Source: Pezicula radicicola
Lineage: Eukaryota; Ascomycota; Leotiomycetes; Helotiales; Dermateaceae
Direction of reading: 5' to 3'
DNA: 64,000 nt
Assembly: GCA_003008705.1 (NCBI GenBank)
Contig: PDUO01000025.1
Coordinates: 437,709-501,708 of the forward strand
The notes under the pieces were generated by a model that was given only the letters and a program-made list of their open reading frames with translations, searched no databases and was not told the DNA's origin. Below, one piece after another: positions 43,661 to 55,200 of the stretch; position 1 is the stretch's first letter; every line of letters begins with the position of its first letter. Made by a program: the position numbers and the translations under genes.

Positions 43661-45013
43661 TTATCTTCCCAAAGGGCCAATAACACTTCCAACCATAACT
43701 GCAACCTCTCTTTCCAAACTGCTATCCCCCTTCCCACCAACCGCGCCTATTCCAGCTGGTGCCTGGCTTCCTTTTACCACACACTCCCTGATAGCATCCT
43801 TGACACTGTTCTTTTGGCTCCTCAATGTCCTAGCTGACACACCTCCTTTGTTCATAATTTCCTGGACTTTCGTGCTAAGGCCACCAGCTAAGGATCGCCA
43901 GAAGTACGACGGCAAAGAACCTGTCTCTAGGGAAGCAAGAAGAGGGGCAAGGAAGTTTGTAGGAACAGTATGTTCGGATGACAGGAGGGGGTGTGGGGGC
44001 GGTTGTGAGGAGGATAGTACAGCTTCAAGTGCTACTATGTTTTGGCAACGAGCTGATACTTCGAGGAGGGTGCGGTCGAGGTTTGGGAGTGTAGCCAGAG
44101 CGCGAGATAGGGAGGCGAGAGAACTGACCAAGGCAGTGCGAAGATATTCTTGCAATGCCTGTATCAGTAGTTCTGGTTCCCACTTCTCCTTCTTATTGGC
44201 AGATCTAGGAGTTGGCGAAAGAAGGTACAACGAGTTGAGTGCTGACGTGGCTCGGGATTTCGTGTCAGCCGTTTGACTATATGTTGCTGTATTATTGTTC
44301 TCAGGAGATAGAGTACTCATTGAAAATTCGCGAACAATTTGTTGAGACTTTGACAGAACGCTTCGCTCCGCCGGATTTATGATGTTGTTTTGGAGTGTGC
44401 GCACGGCATCAACTCGTTCTAAACCATGTCCCTCTTCACCTGGACCATTCTTTGAAAAGAGTTCCCGAATACTCAGTAATGTATTCGAACATCGTACTAA
44501 CGCCCTATGGTCATCCCTTTGCCCCTGGGCCTTTGTAGCTGCAATTGCGCCTCCAAGCTCAGCGAGTTGGATTTCGAGTTGCCGTCCAAGTTGTAGACAT
44601 CGTCCCACTGAACGTCCTAGTCTGACAGTCTCCCATAATCGACCTGCCACAGCCCTCACTTCGTCTGCCGTTTCATAACGCACCAGAACTTCCTTCTCCA
44701 GACGTTTGTATCCATCGTTCAAGCTCCCAACCTGAGAATCTATCTCTTGTACTATCCTTGCGCTTGAAGCAGTCTGCTCTTGCGTATGTGCGAGAAGTGG
44801 AAGTGCGCTCTTGGTCGTGAGAGTGTTTATATGTGTGTTAATTTCTTGGGAGTCGAAGAGAACTCGGGATAGAGGCGTCGAGAGATCGAGTGGTGTATCG
44901 GTGGGGTTGTTTGTGCCCAGGACTAAAGAATTGGCGAATGCGGAGGGAGAGAAGTCAGGAGAGAGGAAGGTTTCATAGTCGATGTACGACTCGTCTTCCT
45001 CTACTGCTGCCAT
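43661..45013 (-). CDS. COG5: Conserved oligomeric Golgi complex subunit 5
   Basis: An intronless 450-residue protein opening with SYIDYETFLSPDFSPSAFANSL, the conserved start of fungal COG5, followed by DLSTPLSRVLFDSQEINTHINTL and a helical, coiled-coil-prone segment (SSARIVQEIDSQVGSLNDGYKRLEKEVLVRYETADEVRAVAGRLWETVRL, given here as landmarks at about 83-132). COG5 belongs to the eight-subunit tether that catches retrograde vesicles at the Golgi and keeps glycosylation enzymes in place. The length matches fungal members, which are shorter than animal COG5. The ATG at 45013 is the first of the conserved start (MAAVEEDESYIDY). Divergent to the DUF2434 gene at 45561. The gene appears intact and is an ordinary housekeeping gene. 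Confidence 0.9.
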   Translation of the reverse strand: MAAVEEDESYIDYETFLSPDFSPSAFANSLVLGTNNPTDTPLDLSTPLSRVLFDSQEINTHINTLTTKSALPLLAHTQEQTASSARIVQEIDSQVGSLNDGYKRLEKEVLVRYETADEVRAVAGRLWETVRLGRSVGRCLQLGRQLEIQLAELGGAIAATKAQGQRDDHRALVRCSNTLLSIRELFSKNGPGEEGHGLERVDAVRTLQNNIINPAERSVLSKSQQIVREFSMSTLSPENNNTATYSQTADTKSRATSALNSLYLLSPTPRSANKKEKWEPELLIQALQEYLRTALVSSLASLSRALATLPNLDRTLLEVSARCQNIVALEAVLSSSQPPPHPLLSSEHTVPTNFLAPLLASLETGSLPSYFWRSLAGGLSTKVQEIMNKGGVSARTLRSQKNSVKDAIRECVVKGSQAPAGIGAVGGKGDSSLEREVAVMVGSVIGPLGR

Positions 45014-45560
45014 ATTTGCGGTCGATAGAGGTAGGGAAATCTTGTCATAGACCGGAGGATTGTCTATCGAGCTTGGCGGGGTATCAATTGTTGTCTTGAA
45101 GCTGCCAGGCTGTCAAGACCCGACAGCCTCGACGAGCTTCATTCTGATTAATGCCTTGTTCCTAGGGCTTCAAATGTCAGCCTCGGCATATTTTCTACGA
45201 GTGCTCGTTTATTGACTTTTCCCATTTATCAACTTCGTTTGAGATCAACGCTTCTATGATACAGAAGCTACGAACGGCAAGCCTTCATAGCTGCTCAAGG
45301 GAGTACTTTCCATCACAATTGAACTTGGCTCTCCAGATAAGGCTGATAGCCCCCATCAGCAAAAGGTAGCCTTTGCACATCAGCCTTGCTGGTGAAAAGG
45401 TGGTTCATAGCTTCATCAAGCCTTCTCATTTCTAGCAGCATTCTCTCGTCCTATTCTATGTTTTTCATGCAGCTTCCTTTTCCATCTTCCTTTTCGTGTT
45501 CACTGATAGAGTAGTCAAGCCAACCCATAACTACAGCTTATTCCTGGACCACCAGACACC
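45014..45560. promoter_or_regulatory. Divergent intergenic region between COG5 and DUF2434 genes
   Basis: A 547 bp spacer that must hold both promoters. No gene or specific site was recognised. Confidence 0.5.
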
Positions 45561-47144
45561 ATGTCTCTGAATAACGCAAGCAATCTGGTGCCCTTCCCCA
45601 GCGGCGATAACTCCAGCGATACAGTCATCCTCGGAACACACTACAACCTTACGACTTTGCAGTATTGGAACTATACCTACTACTCCAACGATACCATATC
45701 CAATGGCTCCGACTGTTTCCTCGTCTTCGAACCCTACACCCCATACCTCTTGCAAAATGGATCATTCCTCAATGGCACCTCATGTTACTCTCCAATATCC
45801 CCCATCGGTCCTCGCGCCACCACAGGCCTTGTATTTGCAATATACTTTTGGATTAGTATCGTGTTCACCATGATCAACCTGCGAAAGCACGGCCGAGTAT
45901 TCCTACCTGTCGAGAAACGATATCGAGTCCTCGGAAGGAAATCGCAATGGTATTGGATGTTAGCTGTTGGTGCTTTTGGACTCATTAGCGGCATTGTGGG
46001 AATAGACGTGGACAGATATTACTTGCCCGAGCTTCCGCTTGTCCTGTCGAATCTCTTCTGGTATTTGATGCTTCTTGCAACTTCTGCGAGTGTTTGGGAG
46101 AGCGTGAGACACTGGGGAAATTGGCTACAAAGACAGATGGCTGAGCTGGATTCATCGGAAACGAGTGAGCATAGTAAGAGGAGAAAATGGGAGTTTTCCT
46201 TAGCCTTGGTATTTTATCTGTTCTGGTTTATGGTAAGTTCTCCTTGGACTCCCTCACACACTGTTAGCCCGTAACTCAGATGCATCATATGACATGAATT
46301 GGTCTCGATGCTTCATATAAGCCCTCAGACTTGAATGGTTGCTGATTAAATCTTGTAGAGCTTCATTATGATCATTCCCCGACCCTGGACGAATATCGAA
46401 AAACAACGATCCCCAGATCAAACAAAAGCTCTGGCTGAACCGACAGCGACGGACATTCGTTTTAAGCTTGGTGCATTATTCCTGTTGTTGTCTTGGCTCA
46501 CAACAACCTACTCATTTCATCACTACATTCGCCTGAATGACCGTAGTCACCCAAAAATCCGTAGGGAGTTTGCTAAGTTCAGAGCTTACAAAAACGCAAT
46601 TGTCCTCGTTACCACCTTGGTCAGCATCATTTATTTAGCAGAGTCTGCATTTAATTTCTCCATCTCTCCTCTGAACTTAAATACAGACCTGCTTGTCATG
46701 TATTTATGGGGATGGGGTTTTATCGCCATCACAATCTTTGTACTCGAGGTCTCCGGATATTTGGATCCCAATGATGATAGCGAACTCATTAGGCAACGAC
46801 AAGCTCGTGAGCAGCAAATTGATGCCGAGATGGGTTATATTAGAACGCCACAGTGGTGGCCTCGTGCTCAAGGTAATAATCAGCCTTCGAGTGATCAAGA
46901 GCAGGTCGTACGAGATATTACAAATTTCGACGCTGCTCGCTCGCCGGAGATGGAACGAAAGAGTGGGAGGCATATAGAGCTAGTCGATGTCCCTGCCAGG
47001 ATGCCTGCAGATGATGTTCTTCAGATTGGCATGGTCGAAGGTAATGCAGACAGCAGCAGCAAGAGTGATAACAGCAAACTTGGTGAGAGTAGCGCTTCAT
47101 CGGCTGTGTCACGACAGAAGTTTAGGTCTATGCTGGATGTTTAA
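45561..47144 (+). CDS. DUF2434 seven-helix membrane protein
   Basis: Two exons, 45561-46232 and 46359-47144, join in phase (GTAAGT...TAG) to 485 residues. Conserved family segments are LGTHYNLTTLQYWNYTYYSN, IGPRATTGLVFAIYF, QWYWMLAVGAFGL, DVDRYYLPELPLVLSN, VWESVRHWGNW and IIPRPW. Seven membrane helices can be drawn, at about 88-107, 129-149, 158-179, 211-230, 256-275, 297-316 and 327-349. The 75-residue N-terminus has about eight NxS/T sites, so it probably faces outside or the ER lumen, and the long Ser-rich tail would be cytosolic. This topology equals that of a G-protein-coupled receptor, but no receptor motif is visible. Function of the family is unknown. The gene appears intact. Confidence 0.85.
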
Positions 47145-49424
47145 CAAGCGAATCCTCTTCTCCGGTCTTACGAAATCGTACGGAAATGGCCTTTTTTTTT
47201 GCATTGGCGGCGTTATTAAAGGGACATGAGATGACAGGAGCTCAAAGCACTGGAAGAGCGACGAAGATATGATTATACGACATAAATTTTGTAATGATAT
47301 AAATGGGAACAAAATTGCCCTTTGGTGATAAGCGACGATACTAACCCCTCTGCCCTATTCTGAGCGAAGGCGAGATTGGACCGACATTGGTTATGTCGTT
47401 ACGCTGCCCATTCTTATCAACCACTGTGATCAAAGACTCTCATCCATCAAGTACATTTATTATCACTTCAATCCAGAATACGCCACCAACAATTCCTCAC
47501 CAACATTCTCTTTTCACGGGGGAGTTCCTGAAAATATCTAGAACAAACATGTGCTCCTAATTCAGTGCCTCACACCATGCAACCCCGCCAACTCGTCACA
47601 CAAGTTGGAGTTACACAACATATCCCACAAAACATATCCTACCTAGGCACTTAAACGGGGCCTAGCCGGGCGTTGCACAACAGAACCCCAATCCCCAATG
47701 ACCACGGAGACATGGACCGGTGGCCAAAGTTCTCAAAAATCGTTGGTATCGATTGGTTGGACCCGGATTCCGTGTTGCGCTAAGTTGATTTGACCTGGCC
47801 CGTACCAGATGTTGGGAATATGTATATCTTGTTGGTGGCATCTAGTCCAATGACCATGTCGATGATCTTGTACTCAGTTCGGAAAGTCCTACCTTAAAAT
47901 ATTTATATACCACCTACTTGACGCGGATGATAGGAAGGAAATATGACACATCACTGATATACTCAATTGCATGTGAATGCCACTTACATCGAATATTGAA
48001 TGGAAGACAGATGACCTAGATTGGGCTTATTCTGCACAGAGGTCGTACGATTCTTGTTTTTATATGTGGTGTCATCTGTAATAGTTGTCATGATAATGCT
48101 TACAAACGCATGCCAGACACCAGAAATGCGTCTGTTGATATCGGCTTTAGGGAATTAGCTCGTGTGAACTAGCTCTACTCTGGAAATAGGATTCGGATTT
48201 TAAGTGCTGCAATAGGAAGAAGATCTTGTGCTGTGGAAAATTGGAAATGAGAATGGATGCTTGACGCTTCTGTTCCATAATAATTCTCCACGGATTGGTG
48301 TGATGGAACGGATCACGTACAGAGGTACTTGGTTACTTTACCAAAAGTGGTGGGATATGGTTCCGCTACTGTCAAACACCGATCGAGATGGTGCTGGCGG
48401 ACCGTCCCTACCCTCGTTTCACCGCCACGCCGTTCCAGAAGTTCTATACATCCAGAAGTGTTCTCTTCTAGAATCAGTGCCTTGGTTTTGGTACAGTAGC
48501 TCCAACGCAAGACCATCCACAGTGGCTGTCAATAGTGCAAACACTAGGAAATGACCTGAGAAAGCAACCAGAAAGGCGCTTGAGAGGAAGACTTATCGCA
48601 CAAGACCTGCGGAACGTCGTCGGGTTCTGAAATGCACTGTTCATTTAGTGAGTCGTGCCATGTGGTAGCGACATTTGTACACCGCCAGAGAGATCCGAGC
48701 AACAGCCACATCAGATGCCCTTACTTGACTTTTCAACATCACACTAAAACCACCGAAAAGAAAGTCATAGTCCATACAGTCATCCATTTGCACTATAGAA
48801 AGCGCAGAATTGGACAGACCCTTCAACACTAACGTGCCGAAAGATGGACAACTCATAGAAGTAAGTCCGATGATACATCGCTTACTCCGTCCAGGTCTTA
48901 CTGTACAATACAGTACCTTTTCGTGCAGGGCTTGCAGGGATAAAAGCCGTTGTCGATGCCCCACTGGCAGCGCTCTGCACTCCTCTATTTTCACCACGCA
49001 CCTTTCATGCCACGCCTGCATCAGCACGGCTCACAATCCCACGTACCATTGACCGTATCTCACTCCTACAGTACGATTTGGCGAATGATGCCATCATCCT
49101 TCTCGTTGGGTTCGTTCAATTGACTCTGTTGGAACCTTACCCTCGCTCTCTCCTGCAGCACATAGGAAGAAAAGGCAGGGTACGATTGGAACTTCATCCC
49201 AAGCGTTCATGCCCTACTTACTTGGACGGGTAACGTCGTGCACATCCTTTTCTATCGAAATTCTATTAATCTCCAGGTACTCATATGCTCTTATTATCCA
49301 ATTCTTCCTAAACCCGGTCCCTCTAGTCTCCTATATCTCTACAAAACTCACCTTCATATGCCTTCTGGCATCTTCTTTCACCTGTTGTTCTTGGTACTTC
49401 TTGACTCTGCTCCGTGATCTGACC
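47145..49424. other. Gene-poor 2.3 kb stretch
   Basis: Only short open frames without family motifs were found (for example 48228-48554 and its antisense). No RNA gene or repeat was recognised. The last 250 bases, with CT-rich runs, are the likely promoter and leader of the permease. Confidence 0.45.
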
Positions 49425-51589
49425 ATGGCGACCCCAGGTGAAAAATCGGCAGGACCTTCATCTTCCGTCTCAACAAAGACAACGGAATCAGCCAAACGAG
49501 ACAATAATATGGCTACCATTCAAGACGACGATGAGCGATTGCTTGCTCAGATCGGATATCACCAGGTGAGAGTCCTTTTCTCTAAAAATTTATTGAACTT
49601 TTCCCTAACATATTAAAGGATCTCCGTCGTCATTTCAATAAGTGGTCCACATTATCATATGCCATCTCAGTTCTTGGAGTTCTTGGATCCGTTCCAGCAA
49701 CTTATGGGATTCCTCTGGCTCTCGGAGGCCCGGCGTCCACAGTATGGGCGTGGTTCATAGGGTCTATCATGGCTCAGATAATATCGAGCTCAGGTATGAA
49801 GCAACAGCCCAAGGAATCTTGAGCATTTTAACTCCACGATCATCCATTCAACAGCCACGTGTACTGACCGTCTCAGTATCTGAACTTGTATCAGCATATC
49901 CAGTAAGTTAACCGAGTCACATCTGGTGAACTCATACTCACCAACTTTACAGACTGCTGGTGGAATGTACTTTGTAACCAAGGCAGTTGTGCCACCTGAG
50001 CATGCCCCAATATGGTCATGGGTTATTGGTTGGTGCAACCTTTTGGGACGTAAGAATAACCCGTTCTTTGCTCAATCACCCTTGATCTCATTCCTGAAGT
50101 ATCTCATGTACTGCATTTCCTACAACGACTTCCGACCCAGCTACCCTCTATTCGCGGCTGGGACATTCTGAACCAAGGAATTGCTGACATGTTAATTATC
50201 TAGAGACTGCCGGCGTAGCAAGTGTGGCATACACTGTTTCTCAAATGATTTTGGCAATGGCAAGTATGAACTCCGGCTTGCATCCAGATGGCACCTATGC
50301 ATTTTCTCCGTTAGTATCCAAAACATACAACATGAGAATCTTCACTTATCATTCTCTAGAAATGCACTTCAAACTGTGCTCGTCTCCATGGCAATCCTTA
50401 TTACATTCGGCATCATCTGCTCCCTTACAACTGAATGGCTACACAAAATAGTTCTCTGGTTCGCACCAATCAATATCCTAGCCTCCATCGCCATTTGCAT
50501 CGCTCTCCTTGTCCTGACTCCAAACAAGCAAAACGCTTCCTGGGTATTCGGATATTTTACCGACGGCTCAGGATGGGGAACTGGATTCTCATTCCTACTT
50601 AGCTTTCTTTCAGTCGCATGGACTATGACTGATTATGACGGTACAACCCATATGGCTGAAGAAACGCACGATGCAGCGATACGAGGGCCCATGGCCATTC
50701 GACGAGCCGTTACCATTTCGGGAATAGTAGGCTGGATGCTCAACGTAACATTCGCATTTTGCACCTCAGATCTCGACGCCATCTCCGGATCACCAACCGG
50801 TATGCCAGCGGCACAAATCTTCCTCAACGGAGGAGGACAAGTAGGCGGAACAGTAATGTGGTTCTTCGTAGTGCTAGTCCAATTCTTCACAGGATGTTCA
50901 GCAATGTTAGCAGATACAAGAATGGCCTACGCCTTCTCTCGAGACGGAGCCCTCCCCTTCTCCCCCTTCTGGAGTAAAGTAAATCCATACACAAGCACCC
51001 CCGTCAACGCAGTCTGGCTCGTCGTAATAATGACGTGCGCTCTAAACTGCATCGGAATAGGAAGTGTCCTCACCATAACAGCAATCTTCAACATCACAGC
51101 CCCAGCTCTCGATCTCTCATACGCAGCCGTCATCCTAGCTCGCAATATCTATTCCAATCGTATCCAATTCCGACCTGGTCCTTATACGTTGGGCAAATGG
51201 CAAAAACCTTTGAATTATATCACTATTGTTTGGGTTTTGTTTATTAGTATTGTTTTGTTGTTTCCTACTGCTAGACCGGTTACGGCTCTTAATTTTAATT
51301 ATGCTGTTGTTGTTGGTGGGTTTATTGGGCTTTTTAGTGGGGGTTGGTGGTGGGTTGGTGCTAGGAGGTATGTGAATTTCTTTACCTTCATTTTCATTTT
51401 GGCTTTTGACGAGGAAGGAGGATTTGATATGATTTTGAGGACCTTTTTGCTAATGGTTTGATGCATAGGACTTATACTGGACCGAAGACGAAAGATTTTA
51501 TGAGAGTTGTTGCTACGGAGGAAGGTGAGGGATCTATTAATGATGATGGTATGAATGGACGTGGACGAGTTGATTATGGTACTATATGA
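49425..51589 (+). CDS. APC-family amino-acid/choline/GABA-type permease
   Basis: Seven exons (49425-49565, 49619-49793, 49877-49902, 49953-50049, 50204-50309, 50360-51367, 51469-51589) join in phase to 557 residues without a stop. The N-terminus is hydrophilic (residues 1-47). Then come FNKWSTLSYAISVLGVLGSV, GGPASTVWAWFIGSIMAQIIS, SELVSAYPTAGGMYFVTKAV and further helices, twelve in all, as in yeast Uga4 (GABA) and Hnm1 (choline). The motif VAWTMTDYDGTTHMAEETHDA (about 263-283), with its conserved acidic residues, is typical of this branch and lies in a cytosolic loop. The tail is short and hydrophilic. The substrate cannot be fixed from sequence. It stands about 620 bp (with a gap) from the 3' end of the polyketide synthase. 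It could serve the cluster or be an unrelated border gene. Confidence 0.86.
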
Positions 51590-52211
51590 AAAGTATACGA
51601 AAGATAGAATAGGAGGTTAACCCAACTGTGTTAAACAGATAGATATGGGGGTTTTAAATAATGTACCTTGGGTAATGATTGATAGATACCCTATTAGAAT
51701 ATATGTAGTTACCTAGTTTTTGAATTCCTTTTTATGAGTAGGTAGGTGAGTTACTGTTTCTCGAATTTCGTAAGCTACTTAACCTACAGATACCACTTAC
51801 AAAGTAGTAGCATTATAATCCTTTATCCACCCCNNNNNNNNNNNNNCGCCCCCACCTCTCTTAACTCCACTTAAGTTTAACAAGCCCAACATCCACATAA
51901 AGTGGGTAAAGATCTTGCCTATATTTAATAATAGCAAATGCTCTTACATCTATGTAAAAACCATTTAATGAGACATGAAAGGTATTTAATATTAAGTAAG
52001 AAATCTAGATATTCTACTATAAGTGAACCTCTAACAACCTAATCTACAATGCAACAACGACTCTTAAAATCTAGAAAAGTCTAAAAGGCCTCTAAGATTT
52101 CAAGAAACCCAATCCCAAAACACCAATGACAAAAGAAACCTACAAGAAATCTAGTATATTAACTCCCCTCCAAAAAAGGCCCTTCCTCCTCGCCCTTAAA
52201 CCTCCCGCCTC
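51590..52211. other. Convergent spacer holding an assembly gap
   Basis: AT-rich DNA between the 3' ends of the permease and the polyketide synthase. A run of 13 N lies at 51834-51846, flanked by C-rich ends (CCACCCC and CGCCCCCACC), so the true length is unknown. No gene was recognised. Confidence 0.7.
51834..51846. other. Assembly gap (13 N)
   Basis: Thirteen undetermined bases between C-rich flanks. A homopolymer or low-complexity C tract is the likely reason, but the gap size may be nominal. Confidence 0.95.
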
Positions 52212-55200
52212 CTACAAACACTCCATCAAAAATTCATACCCCGGCCCAATCCACTTATCCCACCCCTCCATCCCCGGCCTCAACGCCGCATCAAAAATAT
52301 GTCTCTTCCCCTGCACAAAAACAGCCCCACACTTAATACCCCTGCCTTTCAATTCCCCAATAAAAGTCTCTCCTTGTGTAAACGGAACAACTTCATCCTT
52401 AACACCATGAATAATGAACGTGGGAGCTTTGTAAACTCCGAGCTGGACTTGTGATAGTGGGGAGAAGGATTGGATTTGTGAGAGGGTTGGTGGGATTGGG
52501 TTGCAGGGTTTGGCGTTGTAGGGGTTTGATGGGGAAGAAGGGAGACCGTTCAAGAGGAGGGAGAGTCCGTTGCCGTCTTGGAAGAGGGAGAGGACTAGTT
52601 CTGAGCGGGGATCACCTGGTTGGAGGAAGCCGAGGTTTTTCTCCGAGCCGGTGAAGCCTTTGGGACCGTCGTAGTTGGAAATCTAGACTTTTATGTTAGT
52701 TTTGGGAGGTAATTTTCTGGGTTGTTAGTTGGGATGGGGATGAGATGACTTACCACTTTTTGGGATAGTGCTTTTTGGATCTTTTCCATGGTCATTGATC
52801 GTGGTGCGTATTCGCCGATATCTTGACGTGTCCAATCTGCCAATCATCAGTTATTATGCTAAAAGGGAGTGAAGTTTTGCTTAGTGTCGGTAACTTACGA
52901 TCATTTTCAAAGTCAGTTGGAGCATAAAAGCTAAGAATTGCACACGGTGGCTTAATTCCAGCATTCACACTCGTCCAAGCAGTCGTCATCGCCAGATGGC
53001 CTCCCGTGCTCCAGCCAACCACAACGAGCTTCTCGATATTTACAACAACGCCTTTTTGCTTTGCGAGGAGGGGGAGAGTATCCCGGGCCCAGATCAGGGC
53101 ATCCCGGATATCGGTTATAGGACCCGAGAGGGCGTCGACTTCGGGACAGAGGCGGTAGTCGAGGGAGATGGGGAGGAAATTGTTGTCTAGGAGATGTTGT
53201 GTTTGATGGGGCCGAATCGCCCGACGTGAGAGTGTCATGTAACCGCCACCATGAAGCATGAGTGCTAAGCAAACCAGTCAGTCATATGTCTGCTGTTGTA
53301 TTGTATAGTATTTACGTACCGATAGGCATAGGTTTAGAAGACCGATGTTGAGGTATTGGATAGTAGATATCTGCTTCGATCTGCAAATCATCTACAACCT
53401 TGTAAGGGACCGTCTCAATCTCGTAGCTCTTGGACTTGGAGTCAATGGCCTTGTCATACCTGTTTCCACTAACACCATTTTCCTTCAGGGACCCGACGAG
53501 CAGTTGTTGGATCCTTGATTCCTCTGCTGGTCCTGTTGTGCATCCGAAAGACTTGAAGCCCGCTTGGCGAAGGTAACCAGACCATACTTTGGCTGGCTGT
53601 AGAGGATAAGCACGTCCATCTTTGGCCGACCACCATCCAGAAAGGAGGCCAAATACTAGATCGAAGTACTTTTGCATACGAGTAAGTTCTAGTAAGACCA
53701 CAAAGCCATTGTTACGGAGCAAAGATCTGATTCTTGTACAAGAATTAACAATGTTGGATGTTGCGTGTACGACGTTTGTTCCAATAACGATATCATATTT
53801 CCCTTGAAGAGCGAAAGGAGCGTCTTTCTCAAGATCAAGTGTGCAGAAGTCCATCCAAGGAAATTGAGCCGAGAACTTCTTCTTTGCTGCACCAACGAGC
53901 GTTGACGAGATGTCCGTGAAGGTATACTCGACAGCCCGGTTCTGAGATTGCAAGAATTCGCAAAGTTGAGCTGTAGTACCACCAGTACCCGCCCCGACCT
54001 CCAGAATTCTTATTGGAGTCTGGCTGTTACCGGTTGGTACAACCTGATCCATGAGAATGACGAGGAGATCGGTGGAGACTTTAAAAAGTGGCGAGTTCTG
54101 GTAAAAGTTATTGAGGATTGTTTTGTTGGCTGCACTTCCAAATAGAATGGGAACTGCGTCCTCTTCCCCAGTTAAACATCTAGCCAGATGTGACCCAGTG
54201 AGAGAAAAGAGCTTAGAGTCGTTGGCAAATGGAGGGCATGAAACAAGTAACTTCTCTAAGAGAACAGAAGAATGAATGCTTGGAAGTGGTGCTGATGACC
54301 TTAAAAATTGGGTTCCGCGTCTGGCGACAATCGCAGCATCTTCAAGAATAGCCCAGAGCTGCGGGACGACTTTGTTGTGCTTTGGTGAGTATTGGAATGT
54401 AGGAATAAACTCGCCCTGTCGAAGCGCTCTCCAGTTTACACCAAGCTGTTCGAATGCCTCAACGACATAAGCGACTACGAGCTCGTCCTGTTTCGGTACA
54501 ACATTCGTCCAGTAGCCAGTTAGACCATAATGATCAGCAGTAGGAGTCCATGCAGCCTGGCAGTGGTCGAGAGCTTCAACGGGGTCACGGAGGAAAGTAG
54601 GACTGGGATTAACACTTTGCTCGACTTTGGGGTAGGTCGGTGGTTGGGTGAAGTTTGATATTGTGACAGTTTTTGGCGCGCCTGCTTGGCTGATGGAAGG
54701 TGATGAAATCGCCGATGAGGTTTGCCCAAGCATCGACAGCAAAGTTCCGACGGTGACAGTAAGGTCGAGGTCCAGTTCGGCATCGTAAGCCTCTTCCAAG
54801 GCCGACTTGAGCTCGATCAAAGAGAGCGAATCAACACCAAGTACATCAAGACTTGCGCTCTCAACAATGGAAGATGTATCAATAGCAGCATGCTCAGCAA
54901 TCAACTTGAGGATATCATCTTTGAGCCCTGCGGCTTGTGAAGCTGGACTAGGAATCTGTGCTGCAACAACTCTCACGGCTTGACTTGGCACGCTGACAGA
55001 AACTGCTGTCCGAATAGGAATGGGAGACTGGACTTCCGTGATGTGGACTGTACTTTGTCCAAGCATTGAGAGCAGTCCGCCAACAGTAAGAGTCAAGTCA
55101 AGGTCCAGGTTAGTTCCGTATGATTCTTCCACTGCCGACTTCAACTCAATCAAGGAAAGAGAATCGACTCCAAGCACATCCAAGGTTGCATCGACCGTAA

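Noticed and set aside
43635..44276. 213-codon open frame antisense to COG5
   Set aside because: Lies entirely opposite a well-conserved gene; the long frame follows from the codon use of COG5.
48228..49027. Overlapping 108- and 128-codon open frames on opposite strands
   Set aside because: Neither has a motif or plausible gene structure; they fall in the gene-poor stretch before the permease.
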